In this document: positions 7,594-14,969 of the stretch, piece by piece
How the letters are laid out: every line of letters begins with the position of its first letter
Position numbering within the stretch: position 1 is the stretch's first letter
Assembly (NCBI GenBank): GCA_002409995.1
Contig: DHOR01000036.1
Span: 343-15,311, forward strand
DNA: 14,969 nt
Reading direction: 5' to 3'
DNA from: Hungatella sp. UBA5385
GTDB taxonomy: Bacteria > Bacillota > Clostridia > Lachnospirales > Lachnospiraceae
Notes under the pieces: generated by a model
Told to the model about the DNA's origin: nothing
Database searches by the model: none
The model's input: the letters and a program-made list of their open reading frames with translations, nothing else
Program-made: the position numbers and the translations under genes

Positions 7594-7617
7594 CATCTTA
7601 AAATACATCTTAAAATG
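7594..7617. repeat. 12-bp tandem duplication across the deaminase stop codon
   Basis: CATCTTAAAATA (7594-7605) and CATCTTAAAATG (7606-7617) are adjacent direct copies differing only in the last base. On the minus strand this repeats the stop codon context TTTTAAGATG. It looks like a replication-slippage duplication. Confidence 0.7.
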
Positions 7618-8992
7618 CGTTGCAGTTGTTCCGCAAAACCTCTGTACACACCTTTTCTCCCTCATATGCCAGCTTTTCCTCATCAATATTAACTAAACGG
7701 CCTTCCCTTGCAACAACCTCTCCGCCTACCATTGTCAGCCATACAGGTCCTGTTACGCCGCCTCGTGCAAGTAAGTTTGCAGGATCATGCCAGGTTCCTG
7801 TAAGCTCCAGTTTATTAGTATCAATCATAAATAAGTCCGCGGCCTTACCAGCCTCCAGGGAACCAATATCCGTTCTTCCCAGAGTTTTAGCTCCGCTTGT
7901 TGTGGCAATTTTTAATAATTCATATGGTGAAATACAGCCGCCTCTCTCTTTGCTGTGAAATGCCTGCATTAAATATGCCATCCGTAAAGAATCCAGTAAA
8001 TTGGAACTGTCGTTGGTTGCAGAACCGTCACAGCCTAAGCTTGCAAGAACTCCCTTTTCTTTAAACTTCTTTAAATCCAGAATCGGGAATCCGCCAAGAA
8101 CTGCAGGTGCAGGACAATGGGAAATTCCTGTTTTGTATTTTGCAAGGCGGTCTAACTCATCATCATTCATCTCCCAGCCATGGGCAAACCACACATCTTC
8201 TCCTATAAAATCAATTTCCTCACACCAGTTTAAGCTTCTCATGCCCCAGCGCTGCTCTATAATCTCATTTTCACCTTCTCCAAGATGAGTGTGTAAATGA
8301 ACATTGAAGCTTCTTGCAAGCTTTACAGACTCTGTAAATGTGTCTTTATAACAGTTTAACGGCTGACAGGGTGAAACAACTATCTGCTGTCTGGAAAATG
8401 GTTTGGGATCATGGTATTTCTCAATTAATCTCTGGCAGTCCTTAATGAATTCATCGGTTGTCTCTAACATCTCCTCAGGCATGGTGCTGCCTTCACTTCT
8501 TGGAAGTGTGTTGGTTCCCCTTCCTGCATGATATCTGATGCCAAGTAATTTGGCTGCCTCCATCTGTCTGTCAACAGGCTCCTTTCCTGTAGCTGTTGTA
8601 TAGCAGTATTGGTGGTCAAATGCTGTTGTACAGCCGTGTTTCAGTAAATCAGCCATTGCAGTTAAAGAGGAATAATAAATCACATCATTATTTACCATTT
8701 TAAAAATAGGATAAATTTTATCCAGCCATTCCGGCACAGTCATATTGGGGTAATCCACTTTGATTGTATTGCGGATAAAGGTCTGAAAAAAATGATGATG
8801 AGTGTTGACTAATCCCGGATATATAAATTTATTGGCTGCATCAATGATCTCATCAACTCCTTCTGCGCTTAAGTTCTCACCGATTTCAACAATCATCTGT
8901 CCCTCAATCAAAATATCAGTATTCTTATAAACAGTATCCTTTTCATCACAGCTTACAATAGCCTGGGCATTTTTAATCAGTACTTTTTTCAT
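7610..8992 (-). CDS. 8-oxoguanine-deaminase-like amidohydrolase (AtzB/TrzN-type)
   Basis: This 460-residue COG0402-type zinc deaminase should release ammonia from a nitrogen heterocycle in the cytoplasm. Active-site motifs are intact. H65 and H67 are in N-T-H-H-H-F. H236 and E239 are in H-T-H-L-G-E, where E239 is the expected proton shuttle. H271 is in F-A-H-G-W and D322 is in G-C-D-G-S-A-T-N-D. The overall pattern most resembles the 8-oxoguanine deaminase / hydroxydechloroatrazine ethylaminohydrolase group, so a purine or pterin substrate is favoured. However, the segment S-H-C-P-A-P-A-V-L-G-G-F (291-302) is not the usual S-H-C-P-x-S-N-x-x-L-G of the wider family, so the substrate may differ. 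The ATG at 8992 follows AAGGAAG about 8 nt upstream. It is the first gene of a MerR-type operon with a leader of about 110 nt. Confidence 0.82.
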   Translation of the reverse strand: MKKVLIKNAQAIVSCDEKDTVYKNTDILIEGQMIVEIGENLSAEGVDEIIDAANKFIYPGLVNTHHHFFQTFIRNTIKVDYPNMTVPEWLDKIYPIFKMVNNDVIYYSSLTAMADLLKHGCTTAFDHQYCYTTATGKEPVDRQMEAAKLLGIRYHAGRGTNTLPRSEGSTMPEEMLETTDEFIKDCQRLIEKYHDPKPFSRQQIVVSPCQPLNCYKDTFTESVKLARSFNVHLHTHLGEGENEIIEQRWGMRSLNWCEEIDFIGEDVWFAHGWEMNDDELDRLAKYKTGISHCPAPAVLGGFPILDLKKFKEKGVLASLGCDGSATNDSSNLLDSLRMAYLMQAFHSKERGGCISPYELLKIATTSGAKTLGRTDIGSLEAGKAADLFMIDTNKLELTGTWHDPANLLARGGVTGPVWLTMVGGEVVAREGRLVNIDEEKLAYEGEKVCTEVLRNNCNAF

Positions 8993-9109
8993 CTCTGTCT
9001 TCCTTCCTATAATAGCTTTCTTTCATCAACTACTGTTTCTCTTAAAGGGACAAAAACGAACTTCCATACGCGTCTGAAAGAATTGTTTCCGCTTCCCTCT
9101 TTAATTCAA

Positions 9110-9140
9110 AGTATAGAGACTATAGTTACTATAGGGTCAA
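9110..9140 (-). promoter_or_regulatory. MerR-type promoter with dyad operator for the deaminase operon
   Basis: On the minus strand TTGACC (-35, 9135-9140) and TATACT (-10, 9110-9115) are separated by 19 bp, longer than the normal 17 bp and typical of MerR-activated promoters. The spacer contains a perfect 15-bp dyad, CTATAGT-A-ACTATAG, at 9120-9134. The downstream operon ends with a MerR-family gene, which is the obvious binding partner. Predicted transcription start is near 9103, giving an untranslated leader of about 110 nt (8993-9103) in which I recognise no riboswitch. Sequence and spacing are direct observations; control by this MerR protein is inferred. Confidence 0.8.
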
Positions 9141-9184
9141 TAGATACTTATAATAAAAAAAGATTTTGAAATTGTACACTTTTA

Positions 9185-9224
9185 ACAAAAAGACCCCCAA
9201 ACACCTATAACAGGTATTTGGGGG
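9185..9224 (-). terminator. Strong intrinsic terminator after the beta-galactosidase gene
   Basis: In minus-strand RNA a 13-bp stem, CCCCCAAAUACCU / AGGUGUUUGGGGG with one G-U pair and a GUUAU loop, is followed by UCUUUUUGUU. It starts 6 nt after the stop codon and ends the sugar operon. Confidence 0.95.
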
Positions 9225-9230
9225 CAAATA

Positions 9231-11216
9231 TTACACATCCGATTCCATAATATGCACTTCATATCCTTTTAAATGTCCCGGGTTATCACCATAAATCAGA
9301 CGATACTCCTTTTCCACAGAATAACTTTTTTCCTCTGATGTATGATTTAATGCAAAAATCCATTTTTTCTTCTGATTCTCTCTGGCAGCCAGTTCCACAC
9401 CCTGATCCGCAGTTCCCAGCGTTTTAATGCCTGTACGGGTTATAAGAATTTCCGTTACAGCCTTCATCAGTCCTTCATCTGGCTCTGTTCCTACATAATA
9501 ACATGTACCACTTCCATAACGATTCTCTGTAATACATGGCTCACCTGCATAAAATTCGCTGCTATAGACAGCCAGCACATTGACATTTTCTTTTGGCTTC
9601 ATAAGATCGCTCCAGTAAAGTCCATGATACAGACTGCCAGCCATCTCAATATCAACTTCTGTATCCCTTAAGCAGTCATAATCCAGCACCTCTACTCCTG
9701 CAATATCTGCCAGTCTCCCCGGAAGTTCCCGGTCAGTCATGCAGATATTGGTGTCATTTTTCACACCTGTCCGCATGGTCAGTACCAGATGACCGCCATT
9801 CTCTACATATTTAATATATCGATTTTCCAACTCTTCATTCATCAGATATTGTAAAGGAGCTATAAGAAGCTTGTAATTTTCAAAATCACCGTCTTCCGGT
9901 ACAAAATCCATAGGAATCTGTTGGTCATAAAAAGCTTTGTGGTATTTTTCAACCTGCCCTGTATAAGTAAGATCCGGATGGTGGGGCTGAATCTGAAGCG
10001 CATAATTCTGCCTGAATGAATATACAATTCCTACCTCCGCCTTTGGCATAGAACCCTGAATCTCTTCCATAACAGGTGTAACCTTTCCAATGGTGCCCTT
10101 TAACTCCTCATACCTTCGACCGGGATTACCGCTGTGGGGAAGGATTCCGTGCCAATACTGCTCCGTTCCCATAGCACAGACTCTCCACCGGAAAAATACG
10201 ATGGCATCTGCGCCGTGTGCTACTGATTGTAACGCCCATAAGGATAACTGACCGGGTGCAGGACATCGTCCCAGAATCTGCCAGCCTGTGATCCCGGACT
10301 GCTGCTCCATAATCCAGAACGGCATATTTTTATAACTTCTGATAACATCAAGGGCTGCTGCTAATCGGCTCTCTTCTGTTTGGGGCTGAATTCCGAAAAA
10401 ACCCGCAGGATACTGGTCATGGCTGACGAAATCCAACTCCTTTCCCAAATCATAATAGTCCACTTTATCAGCAAACCCCATGAAATTATGAGTGATAAAA
10501 TGATCAGGACAGATTTTGCGGATTATATCAGTCTGTTCCTTCATAAAATCCACAATCATATCGGAACAAAAACATTTCCAGTCCAGCATTGCAGAAGGAT
10601 TTTCACCGGTCACTGTAATTCTTGGAGTGAAAACCTCTTTAAAATCATTATATTCCTGACTCCAGAATGCATTTCCCCATGCTTCATTTAAACGCTCCAC
10701 TGTTGTATACTTTTTCTCCAGCCAAATCTGAAAGCTGTTTCTGCAGCTGTCACAGGTGCAGAGATCGTGATGGCTGTTGCCTAATTCATTGTCCGGCTGC
10801 CAGCCTATTACATCAGGATTATCCTTATAGTGTTCTGCCATTGCAGTCACAAGCTTTCGTACCAATCCTCTGTAAACAGGATTGGACTGACAGTCATGAT
10901 GCCTTCCTCCAAACCCTCTGGTACGGCCTTCTCTGTCTATGGGAAGTATCTCCGGATAATTGTTTGCCAGCCAGGCAGGTGGTGCTGCTGTTGGTGTTCC
11001 AAGAATGGTTTTTATACCATAGCCCCCTAACAGAGATATGGCTTCATCAAGCCATGTAAAATCATAGCTTCCTTCCCTTGGTTCAAGCTTATGCCATGAG
11101 AATTCGGCAAGTCTCACCGCCTGAAGACCCATTTCCTTCATAAGCTTCCCATCTTTTTCCCAACGCTCCCTGGGCCAGTGTTCCGGATAATAATCAACTC
11201 CAAAATGAATACTCAT
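9231..11216 (-). CDS. Beta-galactosidase, glycoside hydrolase family 42
   Basis: The 661-residue enzyme matches GH42 in length and layout: a TIM barrel (about 1-380), a trimerisation/glutamine-amidotransferase-like domain (about 385-590) and a small C-terminal beta domain. The start Y-Y-P-E-H-W is typical. The acid/base is E144 in Q-P-D-N-E-L-G-N, and the nucleophile is E304 in W-I-M-E-Q-Q-S-G. The four-Cys zinc site of GH42 is present at C109, C153, C155 and C158. There is no signal peptide, so it cleaves imported galactosides in the cytoplasm. The ATG at 11216 has AGGAG about 9 nt upstream. It lies 31 nt after the second permease gene and is the last gene of the operon. Some GH42 enzymes prefer short galacto-oligosaccharides or arabino-galactosides over lactose, so the exact substrate is open. 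Confidence 0.95.
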   Translation of the reverse strand: MSIHFGVDYYPEHWPRERWEKDGKLMKEMGLQAVRLAEFSWHKLEPREGSYDFTWLDEAISLLGGYGIKTILGTPTAAPPAWLANNYPEILPIDREGRTRGFGGRHHDCQSNPVYRGLVRKLVTAMAEHYKDNPDVIGWQPDNELGNSHHDLCTCDSCRNSFQIWLEKKYTTVERLNEAWGNAFWSQEYNDFKEVFTPRITVTGENPSAMLDWKCFCSDMIVDFMKEQTDIIRKICPDHFITHNFMGFADKVDYYDLGKELDFVSHDQYPAGFFGIQPQTEESRLAAALDVIRSYKNMPFWIMEQQSGITGWQILGRCPAPGQLSLWALQSVAHGADAIVFFRWRVCAMGTEQYWHGILPHSGNPGRRYEELKGTIGKVTPVMEEIQGSMPKAEVGIVYSFRQNYALQIQPHHPDLTYTGQVEKYHKAFYDQQIPMDFVPEDGDFENYKLLIAPLQYLMNEELENRYIKYVENGGHLVLTMRTGVKNDTNICMTDRELPGRLADIAGVEVLDYDCLRDTEVDIEMAGSLYHGLYWSDLMKPKENVNVLAVYSSEFYAGEPCITENRYGSGTCYYVGTEPDEGLMKAVTEILITRTGIKTLGTADQGVELAARENQKKKWIFALNHTSEEKSYSVEKEYRLIYGDNPGHLKGYEVHIMESDV

Positions 11217-11247
11217 AAACTCACTCTCCTATATTTTTTATTAATAG

Positions 11248-12069
11248 CTACTCTTTCACTGCTCCTGATGTTAATCCTGACATAAAGAATTTGGAGGCAC
11301 CTAAGAATGCGGCAAGAAGCGGAAGCACAGCACAGGTACTTGCCAGCATAATAGCACCATAGTCATTACCACGGTCAGAAACCATGGATTTGAGGGCCAG
11401 AGGCAGTGTCTGCATACCTGGCTTTCTAAGGATTAACAGGGGCTGCATAAAATCATTCCATGTGTTGACGAACTGCATAATTCCCAGTGCAGAATAGGCG
11501 GGAAGAAGTATAGGACTGATCACCTTAAAAAAGATGGTCCATTCACTGCAGCCGTCTATTTTAGCCGCCTCACGAAGAGATATGGGAATATTGTTCTGGC
11601 AGTACTGACGCATCCAAAAGATTCCGAAGGCATTGGCACAGCTGGGAATAATCAGCGCCCGATATGTATTGATCCAGCCAAACTTTGACATCATCATGAA
11701 CCAGGGAATAATTCCTGCCGTAAAAGGTATCATCATTGTAGCCAGCATAATAGCAAACAGCTGGTTTTTCCCTGGGAATTCATAGGTTGCAAATGCATAA
11801 CCTCCCATAGAACAAAATAGTAAACTGAGAAACGTATAAGAAAAGGTTATGATACAGCTGTTTAAAAATGCTTTTACAATATCAATCTGTGCTGTCATAG
11901 TATGAAAATTCTTAATCAGGTTGGTGCCAAACCATATATGAGGAGGAAATGAGTAAATCTCATTGGTAGATAGTGTGGACATTACAAACATCATGTAAAA
12001 GGGAAGCAGCATGATGAGGGCAATTGCTCCAAGGACTACATATAATAATAACTTTTTAATCTTTAACAT
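11248..12069 (-). CDS. Sugar ABC transporter permease, MalG type (CUT1)
   Basis: The 273-residue inner-membrane protein has six predicted membrane helices, the first at about 5-30. The cytoplasmic EAA loop that docks the ATPase is E-A-A-K-I-D-G-C at 167-174, followed by P-I-L-L-P-A. Length and position mark it as the MalG-like partner of the preceding MalF-like permease. The ATG at 12069 has an AGGAGG site that overlaps the end of the upstream gene, and only 3 nt separate the two genes, so translation is probably coupled. Substrate specificity is inferred from the adjoining GH42 gene. Confidence 0.93.
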   Translation of the reverse strand: MLKIKKLLLYVVLGAIALIMLLPFYMMFVMSTLSTNEIYSFPPHIWFGTNLIKNFHTMTAQIDIVKAFLNSCIITFSYTFLSLLFCSMGGYAFATYEFPGKNQLFAIMLATMMIPFTAGIIPWFMMMSKFGWINTYRALIIPSCANAFGIFWMRQYCQNNIPISLREAAKIDGCSEWTIFFKVISPILLPAYSALGIMQFVNTWNDFMQPLLILRKPGMQTLPLALKSMVSDRGNDYGAIMLASTCAVLPLLAAFLGASKFFMSGLTSGAVKE

Positions 12070-12072
12070 ATG

Positions 12073-12996
12073 TTATCTCCTCCTTTTGGGCCTGTCAACA
12101 GATAGTTTGTTAAATGCTATGGAAAACAGCACAATCAGCAGAGTAATCACATAGGCAACTGCAGAAGCATATCCATAGGCAGTTCCGCCCTGAGGCGCCT
12201 TATTTAAAAGATACATCATCAATGTGAGCCCGCCGTTATTCACTCCTCCTGTCCAGCTGGAATTGGTCAGAATAAATGGTTCTGTAAAAAGATTAAACAT
12301 TCCAATTGTGGACTGGATCAAAGTGAATATAATGATAGGCTTTAATAGGGGAACCGTAATTTTAAACAGGGTCTGGCTGTGGTTTGCTCCATCGATTTTA
12401 GATGCATCATAGAGGTCCTGACTGATGCCCTGCATACCTGCCAGATAGATCACCATATTCCAGCCAATCCATTTCCAGGCAAACATCACAATCACTGCGA
12501 CTTTAATCAGAGAACCATTGCCGCCCAGCCAGTTTAATTTCTCTGCTCCAAATAAGCTGAGGAAGAAATTCACTAGCCCGTAATTATTGCTGAACAGCTG
12601 CATAAAAATAATGGAAATTGCTACAGAACTGGTTACCATGGGCATAAAATAAATGGTCTTAAAAATGTTTTCTCCCCGGATAATTTTAGCATTTAAAGTA
12701 TAAGCCAGTATCAACCCTCCAAGCAAAATAGGAATATGAGCAATTATACCGATATATACAGTGTTTTTGAGCGCCTTCCAGAACAATATATCTCCCAGTA
12801 GATTTCTATAATTTTCAATCCCTATAAAATGCATAGCCGACATTCCATCCCAGCGGAAAAAGCTAAGACCAAATCCCATTATAATAGGAAAAAGACTGAA
12901 TATCATAAATAGGATAAAGAAGGGAGCAATATATGCATAAGCGACCCTGTTATCATAAATAACCTTTAAAATTCCCTTTTTCCTTTTTCTGCCCAT
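12073..12996 (-). CDS. Sugar ABC transporter permease, MalF type (CUT1)
   Basis: This is the first of the two membrane subunits, with six predicted helices beginning after a basic N-terminus (M-G-R-K-R-K-K-G). The EAA loop reads D-A-S-K-I-D-G-A at about 197-204. I start it at ATG 12996, giving 307 residues, because a G-rich site (AAGGGGG) lies about 10 nt upstream. An in-frame ATG at 13023 would add nine residues and overlap the end of the binding-protein gene by 13 nt, but it lacks a well-spaced ribosome binding site. It forms a heterodimer with the next gene's product and should import the sugar captured by the lipoprotein. Confidence 0.9.
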   Translation of the reverse strand: MGRKRKKGILKVIYDNRVAYAYIAPFFILFMIFSLFPIIMGFGLSFFRWDGMSAMHFIGIENYRNLLGDILFWKALKNTVYIGIIAHIPILLGGLILAYTLNAKIIRGENIFKTIYFMPMVTSSVAISIIFMQLFSNNYGLVNFFLSLFGAEKLNWLGGNGSLIKVAVIVMFAWKWIGWNMVIYLAGMQGISQDLYDASKIDGANHSQTLFKITVPLLKPIIIFTLIQSTIGMFNLFTEPFILTNSSWTGGVNNGGLTLMMYLLNKAPQGGTAYGYASAVAYVITLLIVLFSIAFNKLSVDRPKRRR

Positions 12997-13010
12997 AGTA
13001 ATAAGCCCCC

Positions 13011-14387
13011 TTACTCCTTCCATAATCCTGCATCTTTATACACCTGAATCTGCTGATTTTTCAGTTCTGCAGTTGCCACATCGATATCCTGCGCCAGCAG
13101 TTCTTTCATTTGTTGTGCATTAAGCCCCTGATCCAGCCCGGCATTAACGGAACTGTAAATACAGCCTTCTGCTGTCACATCCATAATGGTATTGAATACA
13201 GGTTCCAGATCTTCAGAGATAGACGCCCATAAAGCCTTTGTTTTCTGCCCGCTGAAATATTCATCTTTCACTTCATAGATGGCATTATCGTCATAAGCAG
13301 GAGTATAGGCAGGGAAATAATCCACTGCAGCAAGCATCTCATTCTGTGGTCCGGCATTACAGAGCATATAGTTAATAAATGCCCACGCCGCCTCTTTATT
13401 CCGGCTCTGTTCCGGTATTACCAAAAAGGAACCGCCCCAGTTACAATGAGGAATACCTCCTGGCAGCTCAGTAACTCCCCAGTGGCCCGTTCCCTCCGGG
13501 TCTATGTCAGTTTTTAAGAAACCGCCAAACCAGCCTCCTGTTGCCACAGAGACGCAGGAACCATTGGCATAAGCTGCATAGGCTTCTGTACTCCACATAT
13601 CAACATTCATATCCCAAAGATTTTCCCTCATTTTAATAATAGCATTGAGGCAATCAATGTCACCGTCTCTGTCCAGCCTTAAGTTCATCTTCTCATCATA
13701 ATAATCTCGATTGCAGAACATCAGCTGATAAAAATAAGTTGCACTGGGAACAAGCCATCTCTCTCCCGGCTTGTAGACAGTTTCCGCCACTTTTAAAACG
13801 CCCTCCCAGGTACTCATTAATTCTGCCACTTCTTCAGGATCAGTGGGAAGCCCGCACTCCTCAAATATATCTGTTCGATAGAAATAAGTACATGGTCCCA
13901 CATCCCAGGGAATGGCTACCATTCTGCTATTATCTACAGAATAAGCCTGATCCCATTTTAAAGCTACAAAATCTTCCTTGTACTGTTCTGCCAGATAAGG
14001 TTCTTCCAAAAGATTAGTAAGTGCCTTTGAGTCTCTGTACTGAGCAATATAAGCGCCTTCCACCATAGCTACATCTGGAGCCCCGGAACCTGCTGCCAGT
14101 GAAGTTGCCAGAGCCTGATGATGGCTGGTGGTATCTGTAAACTGAAACTCCACTTTAATATCAGGATACTCTTCCTGAAATCCCTTTAAAGCGGCTTTAA
14201 ATCCGTCGTCTCCGGAAGGCCAGCCTCCTACTACAATCGTGCCTTTTAAACCACCTGATTTCCCTGTATCTGCAGCCTGTCCCCCTGTTTGGGACACCTC
14301 AGATGTTTTGCTGCAGGCTGCCAGGGAAAGCGCAGTAAGTCCCGCAAGTGCCAACAATGCACCATTTCTTATAGATCTCTTTTTCAT
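13011..14387 (-). CDS. Sugar-binding lipoprotein of the ABC transporter (family 1 solute-binding protein)
   Basis: The 458-residue product has a lipoprotein signal peptide: basic M-K-K-R, a hydrophobic stretch, then the lipobox L-A-A-C with the lipidated Cys at position 25. A low-complexity Ser/Thr/Gly/Gln linker follows, then the two-lobed SBP_bac_1 fold beginning G-T-I-V-V-G-G-W. It is anchored outside the membrane and delivers sugar to the two permeases. I chose ATG 14387, which has GGAGG and AGGGG sites upstream and places the signal peptide at the N-terminus. An upstream in-frame ATG at 14441 would add 18 residues before it. The gene begins 55 nt after the LacI-type regulator. Confidence 0.93.
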   Translation of the reverse strand: MKKRSIRNGALLALAGLTALSLAACSKTSEVSQTGGQAADTGKSGGLKGTIVVGGWPSGDDGFKAALKGFQEEYPDIKVEFQFTDTTSHHQALATSLAAGSGAPDVAMVEGAYIAQYRDSKALTNLLEEPYLAEQYKEDFVALKWDQAYSVDNSRMVAIPWDVGPCTYFYRTDIFEECGLPTDPEEVAELMSTWEGVLKVAETVYKPGERWLVPSATYFYQLMFCNRDYYDEKMNLRLDRDGDIDCLNAIIKMRENLWDMNVDMWSTEAYAAYANGSCVSVATGGWFGGFLKTDIDPEGTGHWGVTELPGGIPHCNWGGSFLVIPEQSRNKEAAWAFINYMLCNAGPQNEMLAAVDYFPAYTPAYDDNAIYEVKDEYFSGQKTKALWASISEDLEPVFNTIMDVTAEGCIYSSVNAGLDQGLNAQQMKELLAQDIDVATAELKNQQIQVYKDAGLWKE

Positions 14388-14419
14388 GTAACCCCTTCCT
14401 CCTTCATATATATAATGGT

Positions 14420-14437
14420 ATTTCCAAACCAGGAAAT
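14420..14437. promoter_or_regulatory. Small dyad between the regulator and the binding-protein gene
   Basis: ATTTCC and GGAAAT are exact 6-bp inverted arms around AAACCA. The dyad lies in the 55-nt gap after the LacI-type gene, with a TTGAAT-like box beside it and a TATATA stretch downstream. It could be an operator or an RNA hairpin. It lacks the central CG of a standard LacI/CcpA operator. Confidence 0.25.
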
Positions 14438-14442
14438 TCAAA

Positions 14443-14969
14443 TTATTTAAGGAGATTTTTTACAGAATCTCCTTCTGCCATAAATGGCTTAATGGAAGTA
14501 AAATAATTCACCCTTCTTCCCTCGATCATATCCAGAAGTATATGGATACAGCATTTGCCCTGCTCCTTTATATTTAATGACACAGAAGTCAGCAGCGGAG
14601 TGACATATTTTCTGTTCTCTATACCGTCGATTCCCATAACTGATATATCCTTGGGAACACGATATCCCAACTGCTCAAAGCGTTTGATCATCCCCATTGC
14701 ATATTCATCATTAAAGCAAAAAATTGCAGTTGCATCACAGCCCTTTTCCAGAAATATATCTGCTCCGTTCATCCCTTCCTCAAAAAAGTTTTCTTTTTCA
14801 AATGGAGGTCTTATTTTCTCTTTTTCAGGCTGTTCAATCACATACTCCATAAATCGGGAACCCATAACCGGCTTCATGGAGTTACGAAAAGAAATGTGTC
14901 TTGGGTGGATTAATTCCCCGTCAAAAACATAGGGAGTGGCAAAGGCGATTTTCTTATGTCCCTTATTTT
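14443..14969 (-). CDS. LacI-family transcriptional regulator (5' end cut by window edge)
   Basis: The frame is open to the window edge, and about 175 C-terminal residues are visible. They form the sugar-sensing domain of LacI/GalR regulators. The visible part begins with G-H-K-K-I-A-F, the usual start of the second half of that domain. It then shows A-I-F-C-F-N-D-E-Y-A-M-G, the segment R-V-P-K-D-I-S-V-M-G-I-D-G and L-L-T-S-V. The DNA-binding helix-turn-helix lies outside the window. An internal ATG at 14877 is not the start, because coding similarity continues upstream of it. The gene precedes the sugar transporter and GH42 genes on the same strand and probably controls them in response to the imported sugar. 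Confidence 0.9.
   Translation of the reverse strand, partial: NKGHKKIAFATPYVFDGELIHPRHISFRNSMKPVMGSRFMEYVIEQPEKEKIRPPFEKENFFEEGMNGADIFLEKGCDATAIFCFNDEYAMGMIKRFEQLGYRVPKDISVMGIDGIENRKYVTPLLTSVSLNIKEQGKCCIHILLDMIEGRRVNYFTSIKPFMAEGDSVKNLLK

Noticed and set aside
8993..9103. Possible purine riboswitch in the leader of the deaminase operon
   Set aside because: The leader is long enough, but I could not find the conserved core of a purine riboswitch or a terminator or anti-terminator pair. The MerR-type promoter already explains regulation.
9110..9160. Plus-strand promoter suggested by TTATAAT near 9149-9155
   Set aside because: There is no suitable -35 box at normal spacing and no plus-strand gene downstream. 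The AT-rich sequence belongs to the region upstream of the minus-strand promoter.
10380..11059. Plus-strand open frames of 103 and 130 codons opposite the beta-galactosidase gene
   Set aside because: They overlap each other and a clear GH42 coding sequence with intact catalytic residues, and are explained as antisense shadows.

Overview
The window reads as chromosomal DNA of a Clostridia-class Firmicute, most likely a gut-type Lachnospiraceae. The reasons are moderate-to-low GC, AGGAGG-type ribosome binding sites, Firmicute-style lipoprotein and ABC transporter genes, a DUF1576 membrane protein, and rpsO-pnp synteny. All eleven supported protein genes lie on the minus strand, so transcription runs from high to low coordinates. 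I see no tRNA, rRNA, CRISPR array, transposase or phage gene. The two outermost genes are cut by the window edges.

In transcription order, the first block (14969 to 9231) is a sugar-utilisation operon. It holds a LacI-family regulator (5' end missing), a lipoprotein sugar-binding protein, two CUT1-type permeases and a GH42 beta-galactosidase, and it ends at a strong intrinsic terminator (9185-9224). No ATPase gene is present. The likely job is uptake and intracellular cleavage of a galactoside or galacto-oligosaccharide.

The second block (9140 to 6098) starts at a promoter with MerR-type architecture: a 19-bp spacer carrying a perfect 15-bp dyad. It encodes an 8-oxoguanine-deaminase-like amidohydrolase, a YczE/YitT-type membrane protein and a MerR regulator with a GyrI-like ligand domain. 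The regulator gene is last in its own operon, so the arrangement looks autoregulated.

The third block (6079 to 1345) is rpsO (ribosomal protein S15), pnp (polynucleotide phosphorylase) and a YtcJ-like amidohydrolase. A good sigma-A promoter sits in front of rpsO. The rpsO-pnp gap is unusually long (434 nt). It contains a terminator-like hairpin and then a 300-bp element with 36-38 bp imperfect terminal inverted repeats enclosing several nested hairpins (5325-5624). The pnp-amidohydrolase gap contains a 78-bp, perfectly self-complementary palindrome (3023-3100) that ends only 19 nt before the next start codon. The block closes at a terminator (1261-1315).

The last gene (1169 to the window edge) is a DUF1576 multi-pass membrane protein. 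The most unusual content is structural rather than coding: the 300-bp element, the long palindrome beside pnp, and the self-contained MerR/deaminase/membrane-protein operon with its visible operator.
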